In this document: one piece after another, positions 1 through 12,389 of the stretch
Numbering within the stretch: position 1 is the stretch's first letter
Layout of the letters: the number at the start of each line of letters is the position of its first letter
From: Eulemur rufifrons
Taxonomy: Eukaryota > Chordata > Mammalia > Primates > Lemuridae
DNA: 64,000 nucleotides
NCBI RefSeq assembly: GCF_041146395.1
Contig: NC_090989.1
Span: forward strand, 245,200,843 to 245,264,842
Direction of reading: 5' to 3'
Notes under the pieces: generated by a model
What the model saw: only the letters and a program-made list of their open reading frames with translations
The model's database searches: none
Told to the model about the DNA's origin: nothing
Program-made: the position numbers and the translations under genes

Positions 1-943
1 AAATTTATTCTGGAGTTTATTTTCTTTCAATACATTTAAGCTCCATTCTCACTGGTTGGTGTTCATTGTTTCTTTAGAGAAGTCAGTTGCTAATCTAAGA
101 CTTTTTCGTTAAAAGTCACATGCTTTTTTCATTGGCTCCTTTCAGATATTTGATATTCTATAGTTTTATTGTAATACCTTGGATACAAATTATTTATTTA
201 TTTTTATACATCTAGGGTTTTACTGATTGCATGTTTTTCATCTGTTGTGGAAAATTCTGATTTCCAATCTATTTTAATATTCCATCTCCCCCCATTCTTT
301 CTCTTCTCCCCTTTTGAGACTCTAACTAACCATTCTGAATCTGCCTTCTTTATGCCCTATGCTCCTATATTCTTTGTGTTCTTCATCTCTTCGTGCTTAA
401 TTTGAGCTTTTTTTTCTGTCAAAGTTTCTGGTTGATTAATTCCTCAGTTAGTAAGCCCAGCCATTCAATTCTATATTTCACTTCTTGTATTTTTCAGGGT
501 TTTTTTGTTTGTTTGTTTTATTTCAAATTTGCTAGGTCATTTTTAATATTTCAGTGCTTGTCCCAAGTTTTAAACTTGTCATTTATCTCCATGGATGTGT
601 TAAGTATAGTTATTTTACAGTCTGCATCTGATAATTCCAGTATCTAGAGTTGTTGTAGATCTCTTTGTATTGTCTGTTATTTCTGCTGGTTCTTAATCAT
701 GTCTACTCACATTCTGCTTATCTTTATTTTATGCTGGATAATGTGTTTGAGAAATTATTTACAGAAATAATTTGAGAACACAGAGACACTATCATCCTCC
801 AGAAAGGATGTTTTGTTTTGTAAGACATCCAGGTAGCAGTCGCTTCCAGATGGATCATCTTGATCCAAATTCAAGCACTGAAATTTTTCTGACTACCCAA
901 AGCTTTGAATCAGGTCTGAAGCGTATCAAAGGCCTAGTTTACG
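1..943 (-). mobile_element. Old LINE fragment, HAL1/L1 ORF1-type
   Basis: Read on the minus strand, this resembles the 5' part and ORF1 coiled-coil region of ancient L1/HAL1 elements. The plus strand has the usual T-rich phrases of that region in antisense, including the stretch around 595-700 (tctgcatctgataattcc, then tctttgtattgtctg). Reading frames are broken by many stops, so it codes for nothing now. It may extend past the Alu to about 1470. The exact subfamily is uncertain. Confidence 0.65.
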
Positions 944-957
944 TCTTCTTCATTCTT

Positions 958-1294
958 TATTTTTGTTTGTTTGAGACAGAGTCTCGCTCTGTTGTCTGGG
1001 GTTGAGTGAGTGCCGTGGCGTCAGTCTAGCTCACAGCAACCTCAAACTCCTGGGCTTAAGCGATCCTCCTGCCTCAGCCTCCTGAGTAGCTGGGATTACA
1101 AGCATGTGCCACCATGCTTGGCTAATTTTTTCTATATATATATTTCAGTTGGCCAGATAATTTCTTTCTATTTTTAGTAGAGACGGGGTCTCGCTCTTGC
1201 TCAGGCTGGTCTCGAACTCCTGACCTTGAGCGATCCACCCGCCTCGGCCTCCCAGAGTGCTAGGATTACAGGCATGAGCCACCGCACCCGTCCT
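958..1294 (-). mobile_element. Alu SINE, strepsirrhine type, antisense
   Basis: This is a dimeric Alu on the minus strand: short T-rich tail, right arm, middle A-rich region, left arm. Perfect 14-bp TSDs (tcttcttcattctt) lie at 944-957 and 1295-1308. The middle region holds the ggccagataatttctttcta block typical of lemur and loris Alus. A small (ta)n tract at 1134-1142 lies in the middle region. It is inserted into the old LINE that starts the window. Confidence 0.95.
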
Positions 1295-1308
1295 TCTTCT
1301 TCATTCTT

Positions 1309-2284
1309 AATACTAGTGTCCAGCTAAAACCAGGAGCTAATTTAATATGCTATCACAATTAACATACTCTGGGGGTCTCTTAACCTCAAGAGGTCAGCCT
1401 ATCAGTTAATTTCATCTGTCTGTGAATGCCACCAGAGCATAAACAATCCCTGAAAAAGGCTAGATCTTTGGACTGCTATCATTTTCTTGATCTTAATCTT
1501 GCAAATATTACTATATTTTTATTTTTATCATATTCATCTTATTTAGTATTGCTTATATTATATATTTTCATATTTTTATTAGCAGATTCTAGCTTTTCAA
1601 AGTTTACTTCAGCTGGTGGTTTTGTCCAAATTATTTAATTTGACTTTATCAGAGGAGAAACACTTGACTATTAAAAGTTAACTTTAAAAATATGGTTCTC
1701 TGCAGAAGACAAAATCTATTTCATTGTACTTGAGAGAGATGTTTTATTACAACACAAATGTGCCTGGCTCTTGTCAATAAGAAATAAATGCATAAAATGG
1801 TAATAGTTTTTTTATTATATAGGAGAAAAAAAAGAGCTAGTGGGATAGCTGAAAAATAAAAGCTTTTATTCCAACTAACATGACAGCAACCAGAGAAGAG
1901 CAGGCATTGGGTGACTTTGTGGATTCATCAAATTGCTTTTTAAAACAGGTGCAGTGTTCTCATTCAATCTACCTATTTTGAATGGTTTACAAAGTATGGG
2001 GAAAATTACAAAATACCTCAAAAATAGTCAAGGCCAGAAATCATAAGCCATATTATACTAAAATTTGGGGTACAATTTGACTTACATCAAAAATAAAATA
2101 AATCGAACTTAAAGGAGAGACAAACTAAAGGGTTGACTATGAATCCCACCCATTAAGAGAAAATACCTTGCATATCAAAGCAACTAGGAAAAGAAAAAAA
2201 AGCTGTAAAAAACTCTACCTTTCCAAATGTCTCTATAGGGTGTAGATGGCAATTAAAACAGTGAGAAATTATATTTTTGTGAAA
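1309..2284. other. Unassigned AT-rich sequence
   Basis: No gene is supported here. The first 150 bases may continue the antisense HAL1/L1. The block at 1480-1640 is very AT-rich. The short open frames present have no splice or family support. Confidence 0.5.
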
Positions 2285-2445
2285 AGAGTGCTTGGCTAGA
2301 AATTAGAAGGTGTAGCTGTGTCCCAGATTGGCTATTGGTTTAATGAACATAGCACCCCCATTACTCCATGTCTCCATATCCTCATTCATAAAACAAGAAA
2401 TTTAGATAACATACTCTCTAAAACTCATCTCAATTATAAGATCTG
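2285..2445 (+). repeat. MIR SINE fragment
   Basis: This looks like a diverged MIR: a block resembling 'ctggctagaaattag...ttgg', then 'tccatatcctcattcataaaacaagaaattta', which matches the MIR segment that usually reads like 'ttcctcatctgtaaaatg'. It is old and degraded. Confidence 0.5.
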
Positions 2446-4530
2446 ATGGTGCTATATTTCAAAGTTTCACTTTCTTTTAGGTTATTGATAATTCCTTGAG
2501 TAAAAATTACAAAAATACATACACATGAATAAATGAAATAAAATGAATGTTTTGTTGCACAAAAAATGTCTCTGAGAAAGTAAACAAAAGCAGAAACAAT
2601 GTAACTCCTTAAGATAAAAATTACACTTCTAAAATAGGTCAAATTCAATCCAGTCTTAAACTAATGAAAACTATTGTTAGTACATGCTTACAAAAAAATT
2701 TGTTACAGTTCAAATTTAATTTCAGTTCTCTAAGCAGCTGTAATAGAGTCAGTATTTCCATATCTTTTATGTTCATGTCAGTGAGATAACAGTTTCCTAC
2801 TCCAAGATTGCTAATTGATTTGACCATAAAATAAGACTTTTGTTCAATGAGGGACAAAAAATAAAAGATAAGAAAGATGACAATTTAACTTTCAGATATA
2901 GACTGCATACAGATATCTTGGGGGCATTATAAATTTATGAAATTGGCCAACGAGTGATTTAGCTGCAATAACTAAACAAGCACACGGGCATATCTTTATA
3001 GAGCTGTTTGAAAATCAAATTACTCTGTTTCAGAGAAAAATATCAGATGTTTATATATGAGTTACTTTGCAAATAGAAATTTCTGGAGGATGATGCAATA
3101 GCACAACTAAAGCAAGTAACTTCTAGGAGTTTTGTTAGTAAGTTTCCAAAATATCACTAGCTTGGGTCATATCTTTATATATTGTGTTCTCTCCTCTGAT
3201 TTTAAGGTTGAATTTGAGCATTAGAAAATATTTATCCCCATATTTACATTTCTTATTATCTCATTTTATATTTTATTCTCATCATTTGTGTAATACTGAC
3301 TATAACATCTATCTGATGGAGTTATTATGCATACTAAAAGCTATAAAATAAATTCAAGTCTGTTTAAATTGTGTAGGAACCTATTAGTGTGAGCTGTTAC
3401 TACGTTCTCTTTGGCATGCATTTAAACAAATGGAAGCCCTCATCACCAGAGTAATCTGCCAAATATTAAAAAGAAAATTTCAATAAGAAAGCCACAAATA
3501 TCTGAGCCACAGTATGTTTCATTCTGTATTTTGGAAACAAACAAAACATCTATATCTAATGGTGATCTGCATCTATGTATTATGAAGCGAATCAATATGC
3601 ACTACCTTGCCCTCTCTTAGACTACTCATTTTCTCTCTCCTTCTCTAGTTTCTTTTCCTTTTTCATATCTTTCTCTAGATGTTGTTGCCCCCTCAGTATC
3701 TTCTGCTTTATAATCTACCACTAAAAATCATAATCATCTTAAAGTCATCATGTAATTGAGGTTTCAACTGTTGTCTTCAAATAGATAAATCCTAAAATGG
3801 CATGTCCCTTCCTGCCCTCTGACTCCAGGCCTAGTTATGTTATGGAGGGGATCTCTCTAGACAGTTTCCTCCTGTGTCACAAGAGTGCCCAAATTAACTA
3901 TTCTTTGTCCTCCTGATAAACTCTCCTAAATATCCTAGTTATTCTGCCAATGAAAATTCAAACTTTCAGTGAGCCTTTCCAGACATCTTTTACTTCATTT
4001 TATGCTTTCAGTTTTGCTTTAGTTTTTAAGTCCCCTCTATCTGCTAGTCTTCTTGGATGTGCCTCTGAAATATCTATTGAATTGAGCCTTTATTTGACCC
4101 TAATCACAAACAATCTAGCCCAGGATTCCAAGATATTCTTCTGGGTTATTTCAAAAGCCAACTAGATCACAACTCAAAACACAGTTCAGACTAATACATT
4201 CTCTAAAACTCTATTGCAGATTGCAAAAGCAAAGGACTAGAGGGTAGGAAGAGAGGAGCTTAGTCACAACCATGTTTCCTGATGTGGAGAAATGGGACAG
4301 AGGACTTGCTGAGCACGCAGAGTTGCCCTGGGAATCACTGATGTTCAGAAAGTCAAACTTGGCAAAGTGATGAGGTAGAAAAATATGGGCTTTAAAGTCA
4401 CATAATTATCTATTGCTGGTGATGCCTATGCTTAGATAACAAATGTAAGACGGACAACACAATCACATGTTATTCCAAAATGTTAGTGCTTACAAATGTT
4501 AGGTAGCTCCTCACCATATTTAATGCACTG
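2446..4530. other. Unassigned sequence
   Basis: About 2 kb of AT-rich sequence with no recognised repeat family, conserved motif or credible exon. Short open frames at 2430-2857 (minus) and 3950-4165 (plus) lack splice signals and codon bias that I can see. Confidence 0.5.
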
Positions 4531-4671
4531 TGCTCTATTTCTTCACATCCTGTTGACTTAAAACACTGCCTTTATCAGTTCTCACTTTTGCTCAGATGTC
4601 TACAATTCTTTTCTATTATAATATCAAACATGTTTGACTTTCTCTGCTAACTTCCCAGGCTTTCTATTACC
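4531..4671 (+). repeat. L2 LINE fragment, left part split by L1
   Basis: A weak sense L2 match ('ctcagatgtctacaattc', then 'ctgctaacttcccaggc'). It appears to resume after the L1 insertion at 8716. The two parts share the L1 target site at 4672-4689 and 8698-8715. Confidence 0.4.
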
Positions 4672-5149
4672 TGACCTCATACTTTTTATTTTTAATTTGT
4701 ACAAATTTATGAGGAACATGTGAAACTTTATTACATGTATGTAATACATAGTGATCAAGTCAGGGTATTTAGGGTGTCCGTCTCCCAAGCACAATACATT
4801 TTTGTTTAACTATAGTCATCCTACTCTTCTATCAAACATTGAATTTATTCCTTCTAACCATATGCCTGCATCCTTTAACCCATTTCTCTTTGTTGTCCTC
4901 CCTCCCTGCCACTCACCCATCCCTCAGAACTCATGTACTCTATCTTTCCACTCTCTACCTCCATGTTTTCAAATATTTTATCTCTCACATATGAGTGAGA
5001 ACATGTGATATTTGTGTTTTTGTGCCTGGCTTATTTCACTTGAGATAATGACCTCCAGTTCCATCCATGTTGCTGCAAATGACATGGTCTCCTCCTTTTT
5101 ATGGCTGAATAGTAATCGATTGTGTATATATGGCACATTTTCTTTATCT

Positions 5150-6545
5150 ATTCATAGATTGATAGACACATAGGTTGATTTCATATCTTTGTTATTATGA
5201 ATAGTGCTGCAATAAACTTGCAAGTGCAGGTATTTCTTTGATATATTGATTTCTTTTCCTTTGGGTAGATACCCAGTAATGAGATTGTAAGATTGAATGG
5301 TAGTTCTATTTTTAGTTTTTTGAGAAGTCTCCATACTGTTTTCCATAGGGACTATACTAGTTTACATTCCCACTAATGATGTATAAGAATTCTCTTTTCT
5401 CCATATCCTCACTAGCATCTGTTATTTTTATTTTATTTTATTTTTTTAATAATAGCTATTCTGACAGGGGTAAGGTGATATCTCATTGTGGTTTGAGTTG
5501 CATTTCTCAGATGATTAGTGATGTTGAACTTTTTTTTATATATATCTGTTGGCCATTTGTATGCCTTCTTTTGAGAAAATGTCCATTCATGCCCTTTTGC
5601 CCACTTTTTAATTGGTTTATTTGATTTTGCTTTTGGTTTTTCCTCTTGAGTTCGTTGTATATTCTGGAGATTAATCCCTATCAGATGAATAGTTTGCAAA
5701 TATTTTTTCCCATTCAACAGGTTGTCTCTTCACTCTGTTGATTATTTCTTTTACTGTGCAGAAGCTTTTTTAGTTTAACTAAATCTCATTTGCCTATATT
5801 TGTTTCTGTTGTCTGTGTTTTTGAGGATCTTAGTCATAAACTCTTTGCCCCTAGACAAATATCCAAGAGAGTTTTTCCTAGGTTTTCTTCTAGTATTTGT
5901 ATAGTTTTGGTTCTTACATTTAAGTCTTTAATCCATTTTGAGTTGATTTTTTATATGATATAAGATAGGGGTCCAGTTTCATTCTTCTATGTGTGGGTAT
6001 CCAATTTTCCTAGCACCACATATTGAGGAGGGCATCCTTTCCCTGATGTAAGTTCTTGTCAACATTGTCAAAGATCATTGGCTGTAAATGTGTGCCTTTA
6101 TTGCTGAATTTCTCTATTCTGTTCCATTGGTCTGTGTCCCTATTTTTATACCAGTGCCATGCTGTTTTGGTTGCTATAGTTTTGTAACATGGTTAGGTAA
6201 TGTGAAGTCAGGTAATGTGACTATATTAAAGCCTTATAATGTAGTCAGGTAATTTTAAGTCAGGTAACGTGATGCTCTTGGCTTTGTTATTTTTGTGAAC
6301 AAAAATAACAAAGCAAATCCTGAAGGATTGCTTCAGCTATCTGGGTTCAATTTTTGTTCCATATGATTTTTAGAGTTGTTTTTTCTAATTCTACGAAGAA
6401 TGACTTCAGTATTTTAATAGGGATTGTGTTAAATCTATAGACTGTTTTGGGTGATAGAGTCATTTTAACAATATTGATTCTTCCAATTCATGAGAATGGA
6501 ATGTTTTTCCATTTGTTTATGTCATCTTTGATATATTCCTGTAGT
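5150..6545 (-). pseudogene. L1 ORF2 C-terminal remnant
   Basis: The C-terminal third of L1 ORF2, in broken frames. The best stretch is 5717-5433 (minus), with KPIKKWAKGHEWTFSQKKAY and TMRYHLTPVRIAIIKK. These are the usual L1 ORF2 motifs after the reverse transcriptase domain. Upstream (near 6480) is a piece like RINIVKM and near 6120 a piece like QWNRIE. The endonuclease and catalytic reverse transcriptase domains are absent because of the deletion near 6545. Local duplications and a 16-bp palindrome lie at 6185-6314. Confidence 0.88.
6281..6314. repeat. Perfect palindrome inside L1
   Basis: Arms gctttgttatttttgt (6281-6296) and acaaaaataacaaagc (6299-6314) are perfect inverse complements separated by two bases. 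Typical L1 ORF2 sequence as I know it has only one of these arms here and continues straight into the 'aggattgctt' part. Confidence 0.95.
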
Positions 6546-6599
6546 GGCACCAATTGATTCCCTTTTACTCTTCCTTTGTGTGATTCCTTTACTAATGAG

Positions 6600-7500
6600 T
6601 TTTATACTTTCAAGTGATTTTATGATGGTAAGTGTCCTTTTGCTTCCAGGTTTAGGACTTCTTTAAGCATTTCTTAAATGCTTAGGGGCAGTCTAATGGT
6701 AATGAATTCCCTTGGCATTTGCCTGGGAGAGACTTTATTTCTCCTTTATTTATGAAGGTTAATTTTGCTGAATAGAGCATTCTTGGCTCAAAGTTTTTTT
6801 GTTCAGCACTTTGAATATATCATCCCATTCTCTTCTGGTATGTAAAGTTTCTGCTGAGAACATTGCTTTTAGTCTGATGGGTTTTCCTTTACAGATGATT
6901 AGGTGCTTTTCTGTTGCCATTTATAGAATTTTCTTTGTCCTTTACTTTAAACAGTCTAATTACAATGTGCTGTGGAGAAGATTTTTTGCATTATATCTGC
7001 CTGGGGATCTTTGAACCTTCTGTATCTGAATTTCTAAATCTCTTGCTAGACTTGTGAAGTTTTCATTTGTTACTTCATTAAATAGATTTTCTAATACTTT
7101 CATTTTGTCTTCACCCTCAGGGATACTGATATTTCATACATTCAGTTGCTTTATCTTGTATCAAATGTCATAAACGCATTGCCTATTTTTTTGATTTTTA
7201 AAATAAATTTTGTCTGATTGGGTTATTTCAAAAGACCTGTCTTCAAGCTCTGAGATTATTTCTTCTGCCTTATCTAGTCTATTATTGAAGTTTTCAAATG
7301 TATTTTGTATTTCTTTCAATGAGTTCTTCAGTTCCAAAATTTCTATTTGTTTCTTTTTTAAAAAAATATCTATCTCTTCGGTAAATTTCTCATTCATGTC
7401 CTGGATTGTTTTTCTGATTTCTTTGTATTGTTTTTCAGACTTATTTTGTATCTCACTGATCTTATTTAAAATCAATATTTTTAATTCTTGATCTGAAATT
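6600..7500 (-). pseudogene. L1 ORF1 remnant
   Basis: A decayed L1 ORF1, the RNA-binding chaperone of L1 particles. A 104-residue open stretch (7475-7161, minus) is heptad-rich and contains RLDKAEEIISELEDRSFEI, close to the conserved end of the ORF1p coiled coil. Further on, in broken frames, one can read HIVIRLFKVKDKE and REWDDIFKVLNKK, matching the RRM and C-terminal domains. Multiple stops and frameshifts separate these parts. It sits between the 5' UTR (7500-8697) and the ORF1-ORF2 spacer. It is not a host gene. Confidence 0.88.
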
Positions 7501-8715
7501 CTGTGAATTTCTTTTTGATGGGGATCTATTGTTAGAGAATTATTGTGCTTCTTAGAGGTGTCATATTTCCTTGCTTTTTCATGCTTTCTGTGTCCTTACA
7601 ATATCTGCACATCTGGTATAACAGTTACTTCATCCAATTTTTTGAAATTGCTTTCATAGGAAAGAATTTTTTTCCTGGACGTATATGTATGTTGTTGGTT
7701 TGGTAGAATGCTTTGTCTTTGATTTTGTGTACCTGCAGTGGTGTAATCTCTGCATGATTCTTTTGGCAGGACATAGCACCTGTGGTATCTGTGCTTTTTT
7801 CAGTGGCTTAGGGTACAGTTATTAATGGATGCTTTGGTGAAGTTTTGCTGGGGACCAGAATGCAATTTGGGCCTGTCTCCAGGTCCAATGATGGCAGCTG
7901 TGGGCTGAGAATGTCTTTTCTTGAACTCCAGAGTGGCTTACACTGGCACTGGTGTTATTGGTCCTGGAGGGCTGGTTCTTGGGCTTCAAGGTGGCTTACT
8001 TAAATGTTGGTAGTGGTAGCCATGGGCCAGGTATTTGAGTGGATTCTTAGGCCTCTGGGCAGCTAGTGTTATGTGGGTGATGGCAGTAGCAGTGATAGTA
8101 CAACCCATGGAAACCAAGTGGACCATGTTGGATTTATCCTAGGGGTGCATGGAAGTGCCCAGTCTCCCTTTTTCCTTCTCATTCCAGCAGTAGCAAGAGC
8201 AACAATCACATCAGTCCAGCTTCTGGGCAGAACACAGACCCCTGGCAGGCAATCTTTCAGGATGGCACTAAGCTAAAGCTACCCTGGGCTCAGATACCTG
8301 TAAGGCTCCATGTGAGTTTCTTTTCTAGAGCAATGTCTCTGTGCAATCTCTAGGCAGCTTTGTACATTATGCTCAAGGCCAGCGTAGGGTTGAGGGGTTC
8401 TCCCATAGCTAAGATTATAAATGCTCATGGTGGGAATGTGGAGCCCTGGGGGTTTCTCTCTTACCCTTTGCCCATATCCAGGAGCTTATCCCAATTCCCA
8501 GCCAATTCGGACTGAGCAAGCTGCCTTACTTCATCTCCCACTTGCTTTCAGTGTTTTTCATCACTTTTTTGTTGAATCCCAGTGTTCTCTCAAAGTATCA
8601 ATTATCTATTTACAGTGTGAATATATACTTGCTATTTTGGCTCCTTTCTGTGGAGGAGGCACATACATCTAGTCAGCCATCTTGACTCTATCCCATTTGA
8701 CCTCATACTTTTTAT

Positions 8716-8990
8716 CCAATATTTTTTTCTACTTCTCTTGACAAACTAGCTTTGCACCAATTAAATTGTCTCATTAACCTCTAACTATACCTAGCTCCTT
8801 TAAGCCCTGACAGTATTCATGATTTTCCCTGAGGCTGGAACCATTTCCTCTAGGTCAATAAGTCTAATAACATTCTTCAAGGTTTAGCAAGAGTTACACT
8901 TACTCCATGATATTATGTCCACTTTCTCTAGGCCATTTTCACCTCCTTAATGTCTCTGAAGTACTTAGAGGCAAAAGTTGAATAGATAAT
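8716..8990 (+). repeat. L2 LINE fragment, right part split by L1
   Basis: Diverged sense L2-like sequence (Leu/Pro/Ser-rich L2 3' region style, for example 'ttctctaggccattttcacctcc'). It probably continues the piece that ends at the L1 insertion point. Assignment is weak. Confidence 0.4.
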
Positions 8991-9752
8991 ATGTTGATTA
9001 GTTAAAAGTAAAAAATCTATTTAAACATTTTGGTCTATATGGTACCAAATAGCCATTTTGACTGATTGCTTCCATAAACTAGACTGGTAATATTTCTACT
9101 AAATTGACTAAAACAACTGGTAAATGGAATATCCCGTGGTCCCGATAATATTTTGCATATAGTTTATTTAATTCTGACAATGTTACCAAGGGTCATTAAA
9201 CCAAACATGTTTTCCAGCACAATCTGTAATGGCACAACTCCTTGTATTCCTTATCAGTGGCATATTTTTGCTGCATGTGCACAGATGAAAATAGCAATGT
9301 CAGACACAACAACTGTCAAATTTGATGCCTTGGGCATTGTTTTTGATAAAAACAGCTGTGGATGCTAAATTGAGGTTTCCTATATACTCTTTACTCCCAC
9401 CTCTTTCAAGAAAGCTGTCCCTTGATAGGCTTTATATTTTTGTTTTGCATCTGTATTTGGATGCTGAGAAGACAAATAACGCACTAACTCCATGGCATGA
9501 GGAGTGGGGAAGGAAAAACACCTGTCAAATGTAAAACTTTTAGCTGCATCACAAGAGATGGCACATTGCTTTTACTGACAAGGTCCTTTGAAAACCTGGG
9601 AGAGGACTAGATCTCTTTAGGAGATCATTCATTGTTGTATTCCATTTAAAAGTTGTTTCTGAAAGTATTATAACTAACAGATCTTTTGAATTCTCCTCTG
9701 AAGTTCTCACAATTTGAAGGTATCATATTCCTCTTCCATTTCTCTACAACCC
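8991..9752. other. Unassigned sequence
   Basis: I see no gene or recognised repeat. Two short plus-strand open frames (9153-9368 and 9322-9534) overlap and have no supporting features. Confidence 0.5.
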
Positions 9753-9760
9753 ATGTACTC

Positions 9761-10089
9761 CAGGAGTTAGCAAACTTTTTTCCATAAAGAGCTAAAGAGT
9801 AAATATTTTAGGCTTTGGGGGCCATAGGTCTCTGTCACAACTACTTAATTCTGTCAGAGCAAAAGTGGGCATAGACAATATATAAATGAATAGGCGTGGT
9901 TCTGTTCCAATAAACTTTTATTTATGATATTGAATTTTGAATTTCATATAATTTTCACATCACAAAATATTATTCTTCTTTTCATTTTTCCTAATTGTTT
10001 AAAATGTAAATAACATTTTAAACTCATAGACCATTTTTAAAAAGACAGTGGGCAGGTTTAGTTTACAGGATATAGTTTGCTGACCTCTG
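9761..10089. mobile_element. hAT-type nonautonomous DNA transposon (MER class)
   Basis: The ends are inverted: caggagttagcaaact on the left and agtttgctgacctctg on the right. The interior holds phrases of a common mammalian MER element ('taaatattttaggcttt', 'ccaataaacttttattta'). No open frame is retained. The 8-bp TSD is no longer convincing. I do not name the exact family. Confidence 0.8.
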
Positions 10090-10097
10090 GTCTACAC

Positions 10098-12389
10098 AAA
10101 TTATGCCTTGTCTGTTTATCTCATGTTAAGACAAGAAATAGATGTCCCTTGTGAAATAGGCTACCATTTCCAAATATTGAGATATCTGAGCCCAACTTGT
10201 CAGTTGTCTTTATCAGCAAACTGAGAGCTCTAAAAGAGAGCCATCAAGGTTTATATTTTTCAAAGGCCAGAGAAAAAGAGTTATCCCATTCTAATACAAA
10301 AGTGGCCTGCTATCCCTCTTGAAGCACACTTCAATCATGTTCTGGCTTGTCTAGATATCTTAGGTCAGAAAGAAGGCAAGGTAATCACCAGCAAATATGG
10401 TACTTATAATTTCTTTACTTTTGAGATACTTTTGTGCTATCGACACCACAAGTGTGAAATTTATCATATTTTTGAAATTTTAGTGTGGCTGAATGTTAAG
10501 CCCCAGTGGGATCAGCCAGAGTTATGTCTGATGAAATCTGGAACCATGTTGAATTCTATTCTTATGACAGCTTGATCACAAGCATTGGATCTTGAGTGTT
10601 TTAACTTAGGAGTCTCTTATAAACATACACCATATAATGTTATGTTCCAAGATAGTTTAAAAACTCTTCAGTGGGCTCACTAAACATGATCCCACTTATC
10701 GAGTTCCTGAAGGGGATTATGGTAGAATGTGTTGTGGTATAGAACCACTGAATTTATAAGATTTTCTTCAGATAGTGGGCAACCACTAAAGGGTTGTTAT
10801 GTTTTTCTTATTTTGTTTACATCTTCTGTTTTTGTGGAGGGATTCTTTCTTTCTTTCTTTCTTTTTTTGTTTTGTTTGTTTCATTACTTTGTTTCCTAGT
10901 GATATAATCATGTTGTCTCTTTGTAAGTTGGTTTGAAGTGGATAAAATCATAGCCTGAATCCCAGAAATATATAATCATATATGCAGGTTAATCTGGGCA
11001 GGTTAACACAGCAGTGGCTGGACAGTGTTTGCCAGATCCCTGGAGCAATCTATTCAGCCTAATGTCCTGCTTCTGTGGTTTGCTAAACACTGCAATGTAA
11101 CAGAACATTATCCTTATTTGCAAATTGGAGTTTATGTACCACAATCTTGAGTTTCCCAGAGAATATGTGAAACTACAGAACAAATACATCTATCTTCTTG
11201 GATGGTTGTATTTACTTTCATTCAAAGTCCAGTAAAATTTATTCTTTTACATTTAAATAGTATAAATAGATTATAGGGTAGCATTCAAATTCTCAGATTT
11301 CAAAAATTAATGTAAACTAAAAAAAGTATTTGTCATATAAATGGTCAATTCATGTACCACCTCATTAAATCAACATGAATAACGTGACTCTCCAATGCCA
11401 TTAGTGATTTTTGGTAGAAAGGTTTAGGAAACATTGCTGCATACTTCTGTTATCTTCATTACTGAGAAAGCATCAAAATGACTCTGTGATCCAATCAACA
11501 CTTTGAGAAAGAAAGAAAAGTAAAACTCATCCTCTAACTCTCTTGTCATTCAAATATACCAAACATCAGTATATTTAAATGGACTCCACCCCTCTCTCTT
11601 TAACTCAGGTACTATTGTTTAGAAGTCACAGGGTATAGGAGTGTGCAGAGCTAAGTTCTCCTTCCAAGTCTTTTAAAGTTATTAGATGACATAAGTCACT
11701 TCTCTTCTCTGTGTTCCCCTTTTGGGGTTTCTATCTTCCCTTTCTCTATAATACAGAGTTTTAACAAAAATTTTGAAATAATATAAAAATAGTCAAAAAG
11801 CAGAGAGTAATATTTATATAAAGTCAAATAAAAGTGAGGTAAAAGAGAAATAGGTATAATGTTTTCTTCTTCCCACCCCTGCCCCACCTGCCTTTCTTTT
11901 TCATGGTAATGGAAGAAAATGAGTTAATCACTTTAAAAAATATATGGGAATAACTGAGAAATGCTTTACACTATTGGAAGGAAGCCTCTTTCAATCGCTG
12001 AAATTATTGTAAAAGTGAAAAAGTACAATGGCTTTTACCCTGCCAAAAATTATTGTTTTTCTTTTATTTCTATCTTTTTCTTTCTTTTTGTTTGTTTAAC
12101 AACAGTACAGAATAACAGATGTGTGCAAAGAAAAAAAGAGAACTAGGAAAATATGATAATAGTCACAACTGGCTTCCTAGATTTATTTCCAGTTGATTTT
12201 ACATCTGGTCCAACTGTGTTGTTTGTTGATATTCTATTGGCAACAGACATGAGCCATATGTCTCTCTAGCTTTTATTAACATTTTCATATCTAGACAAGA
12301 TAATTTGATAAGATAGCAATGATCTGAGTAATCTTTCCATTACATTCTCAAAGTCGCCATCCTTTTACCTCTATTCAAAATGTCACCCA
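10098..12389. other. Unassigned sequence with a short (TTTC)n tract
   Basis: No gene seen. A (TTTC)n microsatellite lies at about 10843-10864, followed by T/G-rich sequence. Short open frames at 10989-11189 and 11696-11887 (minus) are unsupported. Confidence 0.5.

Larger units (their letters stand above)
4690..8697 (-). mobile_element. L1 retrotransposon, both ends present, ORF2 mostly deleted
   Basis: An antisense L1 flanked by perfect 18-bp TSDs (tgacctcatactttttat) at 4672-4689 and 8698-8715. Reading the minus strand from 8697, it begins with an L1-like 5' end containing 'gtcaagatggctgacta'. About 1.2 kb of 5' UTR follows, then ORF1 (about 7500-6600) and a short intergenic piece. Near 6545 it jumps to the last third of ORF2, then the 3' UTR and an A-rich tail at the left end. 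It is about 4.0 kb against 6-7 kb for a full L1, so endonuclease and most reverse transcriptase are missing. Both ORFs carry stops. The 3' end resembles L1PB/L1MA-age elements; the subfamily is not certain. Confidence 0.93.

Noticed and set aside
7161..7475. Coiled-coil open frame on the minus strand, possible host gene
   Set aside because: It is the ORF1 coiled coil of the L1 at 4690-8697, with the same TSD-bounded element on both sides.
7210..7491. Ser/Phe-rich 93-residue frame on the plus strand
   Set aside because: It is the antisense shadow of the ORF1 coiled coil; the alternation of Ser/Leu/Phe comes from Glu/Lys codons read backwards.
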